From Anaerococcus marasmi (lineage in GTDB: Bacteria > Bacillota > Clostridia > Tissierellales > Peptoniphilaceae), in NCBI RefSeq assembly GCF_900290195.1, contig NZ_OLMF01000005.1, positions 62,001 through 126,000 of the forward strand: a stretch of 64,000 bases of DNA, in the 5' to 3' direction. A program made the translations under genes and the position numbers. Position 1 is the first letter of the stretch. Every line of letters begins with the position of its first letter. The notes beneath the pieces were generated by a model. The model searched no databases, was not told the origin of the DNA, and worked only from the letters and a program-made list of their open reading frames with translations. This document shows, in pieces, positions 61,839 through 64,000 of the stretch.

Positions 61839-62702
61839 ATGAAACTTGGAGTAAGAGATAAGATTTGGATAACAGGATCTCACGGTAGACTCGGCTCTAC
61901 CATCTACAGATACCTAGATCCAATCGATGCAGAAATAGTTGCAACAGACAAAAATGAAGTCGATATTACAAATCAAAAGGAAGTTTCTACATTCATAGAA
62001 AGACTTAGGCCAACCATAATCGTAAATGCCTCAGGTCTATCCAAGAAGAATGAATGTGAGAAAAATCCTGACGAGGCTTATCTTTTAAATGCTATTGGTG
62101 CCAAAAATATAGCTATAGCAGCCAACCGTCACCAGACTAAAATAGTTCAACTATCGACAGGAGATGTCTTCGACGGTAATACAATCAATCCCTTCAAGGA
62201 AATAGATACGCCAAGACCTAACACAGTCTATGGTAAGAGTAAGTTTTTAGGAGAAGAATTCGTAAGAAACTTCTCAAACTACTACTTTATAATCAGAGTA
62301 TCTAGACTATATTCTAGGGAAAATGCCTTTGTAGAAAATATAATAGACCAAGCAAAAACAGGCAAGATTATAATGCCAAAAGACAGGTTCTCATCACCAA
62401 CACCAGCCTTTGAGCTAAGTAAGTTCCTAATAGAATTAATTAAAACAAGTAATTTCGGCACCTACCATGCTTCATGCGAAGGCTATTGCTCTCACAAGGA
62501 ATTTGCCCAAGAAGTAATGAACTATATGGGACTAGAGGCGGAAATCGAGGAAGTAATCGATGAAAGTAAAGTTGACATGGTGCCAAGCTTTAGAGGAATT
62601 AGAAATTACTACCTAGATATAACAGGTGGATACAGGTTTAATGATTGGAAATCTGCTCTGCACGAATACATTGACAAGGAGGGACTGAATGGAAAAAAAT
62701 AA
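61839..62702 (+). CDS. RmlD-like NAD(P)-dependent sugar-nucleotide reductase
   Basis: The 287-residue short-chain dehydrogenase has the nucleotide-binding ITGSHGRLGSTIY, LSTGDVFDG and the catalytic Tyr-Lys in TVYGKSKFLGE. Overall order matches dTDP-4-dehydrorhamnose reductase, but no other rhamnose genes (rmlA-C) are nearby, so the true substrate is uncertain. The end overlaps the symporter gene by 14 bases, an unusual partner for an RmlD homologue. Confidence 0.82.
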   Translation: MKLGVRDKIWITGSHGRLGSTIYRYLDPIDAEIVATDKNEVDITNQKEVSTFIERLRPTIIVNASGLSKKNECEKNPDEAYLLNAIGAKNIAIAANRHQTKIVQLSTGDVFDGNTINPFKEIDTPRPNTVYGKSKFLGEEFVRNFSNYYFIIRVSRLYSRENAFVENIIDQAKTGKIIMPKDRFSSPTPAFELSKFLIELIKTSNFGTYHASCEGYCSHKEFAQEVMNYMGLEAEIEEVIDESKVDMVPSFRGIRNYYLDITGGYRFNDWKSALHEYIDKEGLNGKK

Positions 62703-63966
62703 GAAAAAGAAACTAGGACTCTCCCAACAAATATTTATAGCCTTAATTGCAGGACTTGTAGTTGGAATCCTAATCCACTACTTCATGCCAGCGGGCCATT
62801 TCCGTGATGATGTCCTAGTAGAAGGAATATTTTACACCATAGGACAAGTCTTTATCAGACTTATGCAAATGCTAGTAGTTCCACTAGTATTCTTCTCTAT
62901 AGCGGACGGCTGTAGAAACTTAGGAGATACGGAAACCCTAGGTAAGGTCGGAGTAAGAATTGTATTATTCTATATATGTACAACAGCTCTTGCAATATTT
63001 TTATCCCTAATGCTTGCAAGAGTAATTAACCCAGGTAAGGGGATGAATATGAGTCTAGGAGCTAATGAGTTTGAAGTAGAGGGGGGAGAAGAATTCTCCC
63101 TATCAAAAACTATCCTAAACTTTGTGCCAACCAACCCAATAGGAGCCCTAGCTAATGGAGAAATGATTCAAATAATTATATTTGCGGTTATAGTAGGTCT
63201 ACTCATAGCTTCTATGGAAGATAGGCTAATCACATTGGGAAATGTCGTGACAGAGATGAACGATCTTATGATGGGAATGACCATGTGGGTAATGAAGCTT
63301 GCCCCAATTGGAGTATTCTTCCTAATATCAAGGACCTTCGCATCTCTTGGATATGATGTAATAATCTCCATGCTATCCTACATGGCGACTGTACTAGGTG
63401 GACTTCTCGTACAACTTATACTTGTCTACATGCTCTTACTTACAGTATTTACAAGAGTAAATCCAATAAACTTCCTTAAGAAGTTTGCTCCAGTAATGAC
63501 CTTCGCCTTCTCTACTGCATCAAGTAACGCTACAGTTCCAGTAAATATCAAAACCCTAGAAGAAATGGGAGTAGATAGAAAAATATCTTCCTTTACCATT
63601 CCCCTAGGAGCGACCATCAACATGGACGGAACTGCAATCATGCAGGGAGTTGCGGTAGTATTTATTGCAAACGCCTATAACATCGACCTAACAGCAGCAG
63701 ACTTTGCTACAGTAATACTTACAGCGACAATAGCATCAGTAGGAACAGCAGGAATCCCATCTGTCGGTCTGATCACCCTATCCATGGTCCTCCAATCAGT
63801 AGGCCTTCCAGTAGAGGGAATAGCAATGATCATGGGAATCGACAGAATCCTAGACATGGCAAGATCTGCCATAAACATCTCAGGAGATGCCACTGGAACA
63901 ATAATAGTAGCAAACTCAGTAGGATCCTTTGATAAGGAAAAATATATTAGAAAAGTTGAAAAATAA
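62689..63966 (+). CDS. Dicarboxylate/amino acid:cation symporter (GltP/GltT type)
   Basis: The 425-residue DAACS protein has the order of the GltPh fold. FIRLMQMLVVPLVFFSI is in helix 3, FAFSTASSNATVPVN is the re-entrant hairpin 1, and NMDGTA is in helix 7. AGIPSVGLITLSMVL forms hairpin 2, and the substrate-binding helix 8 is MGIDRILDMARSAINISGD. The Arg/Asp pattern fits glutamate, aspartate or C4-dicarboxylates. It is clearly different from the TcyP-like symporter at 23 kb. It starts inside the RmlD-like gene. Confidence 0.93.
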   Translation: MEKNKKKKLGLSQQIFIALIAGLVVGILIHYFMPAGHFRDDVLVEGIFYTIGQVFIRLMQMLVVPLVFFSIADGCRNLGDTETLGKVGVRIVLFYICTTALAIFLSLMLARVINPGKGMNMSLGANEFEVEGGEEFSLSKTILNFVPTNPIGALANGEMIQIIIFAVIVGLLIASMEDRLITLGNVVTEMNDLMMGMTMWVMKLAPIGVFFLISRTFASLGYDVIISMLSYMATVLGGLLVQLILVYMLLLTVFTRVNPINFLKKFAPVMTFAFSTASSNATVPVNIKTLEEMGVDRKISSFTIPLGATINMDGTAIMQGVAVVFIANAYNIDLTAADFATVILTATIASVGTAGIPSVGLITLSMVLQSVGLPVEGIAMIMGIDRILDMARSAINISGDATGTIIVANSVGSFDKEKYIRKVEK

Positions 63967-63972
63967 AAATGA

Positions 63973-64000
63973 ATCGGCAAAAGCTTATCAAAAGCTTGCC
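63973..64000 (+). terminator. Possible terminator cut by the window end
   Basis: GGCAA(AA)GCTT pairs with AAGCTTGCC at the last base of the window. A T-run would lie beyond it. Confidence 0.4.

Overview
The window looks like a chromosomal segment of a low-GC, obligately anaerobic Gram-positive bacterium of the Firmicutes. Overall gene content and style suggest the Tissierellia/Peptoniphilaceae, with an Anaerococcus-like coccus as my best guess. This is inference from AT-rich codon use, strong AGGAGG ribosome sites, TTGACA/TATAAT promoters, a T-box leader, a membrane pyrophosphatase, a flavodiiron protein and a butyryl-CoA-dehydrogenase-type enzyme. No 16S or marker comparison could be run.

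Layout. 1-2.4 kb: end of an unknown gene, an RpiR-type regulator and a divergent FAD/NAD(P)-binding protein. 2.4-7.1 kb: the str operon (rpsL-rpsG-fusA-tuf), followed by two copies of a structured repeat and a terminator. 7.5-13.3 kb: a complete oligopeptide ABC transporter operon (B-C-D-F-A). 13.3-19 kb: a DMT exporter, a YkvI-like membrane protein, and a trehalose PTS plus phosphotrehalase operon. 19-24.4 kb: a palindromic repeat, a large MacB-like ABC protein, a GH13-like protein that has lost its catalytic residues, and a cystine/dicarboxylate-type symporter. 24.5-27.3 kb: a TIM-barrel/P1-peptidase pair and the rpsF-ssb-rpsR operon. 27.5-34.7 kb: a K+-dependent membrane pyrophosphatase and a T-box-controlled argG-argH-amino-acid-ABC operon.

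34.7-39.6 kb is the accessory island. It holds tRNA-Leu(AAG), a candidate small RNA with its own promoter and terminator, an ORF-less group IIC intron sitting directly behind that terminator, a palindromic MITE-like repeat, and a compact RiPP locus. The RiPP locus has its own promoter, a 27-residue peptide with a CNNNC motif, a hairpin attenuator, a radical SAM/SPASM enzyme with a PqqD-like tail, and an ABC exporter. A broken RelE toxin gene ends the island. The RiPP locus is the most likely undescribed system in the window.

39.7-64 kb: an ispE-murI-ppx-ppk1 operon joining isoprenoid, wall and polyphosphate metabolism; a VanY-type carboxypeptidase; RidA; an M20 amidohydrolase; and a 1-Cys peroxiredoxin cut off from its terminator by an ISL3-family insertion sequence with a perfect 8-bp duplication. 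A zinc uptake operon follows (ZinT lipoprotein, ZnuA with an insertion, ZnuC, ZnuB) behind a dyad-rich promoter. Next come an aldehyde dehydrogenase, a flavodiiron protein, an acyl-CoA dehydrogenase fused to an ETF-alpha domain, a palindromic structured repeat and a nucleoside deoxyribosyltransferase. The window ends with a NAD synthetase whose glutaminase domain lacks its cysteine, a metallophosphoesterase overlapping an odd Arg-type tRNA, an RmlD-like reductase and a dicarboxylate symporter.
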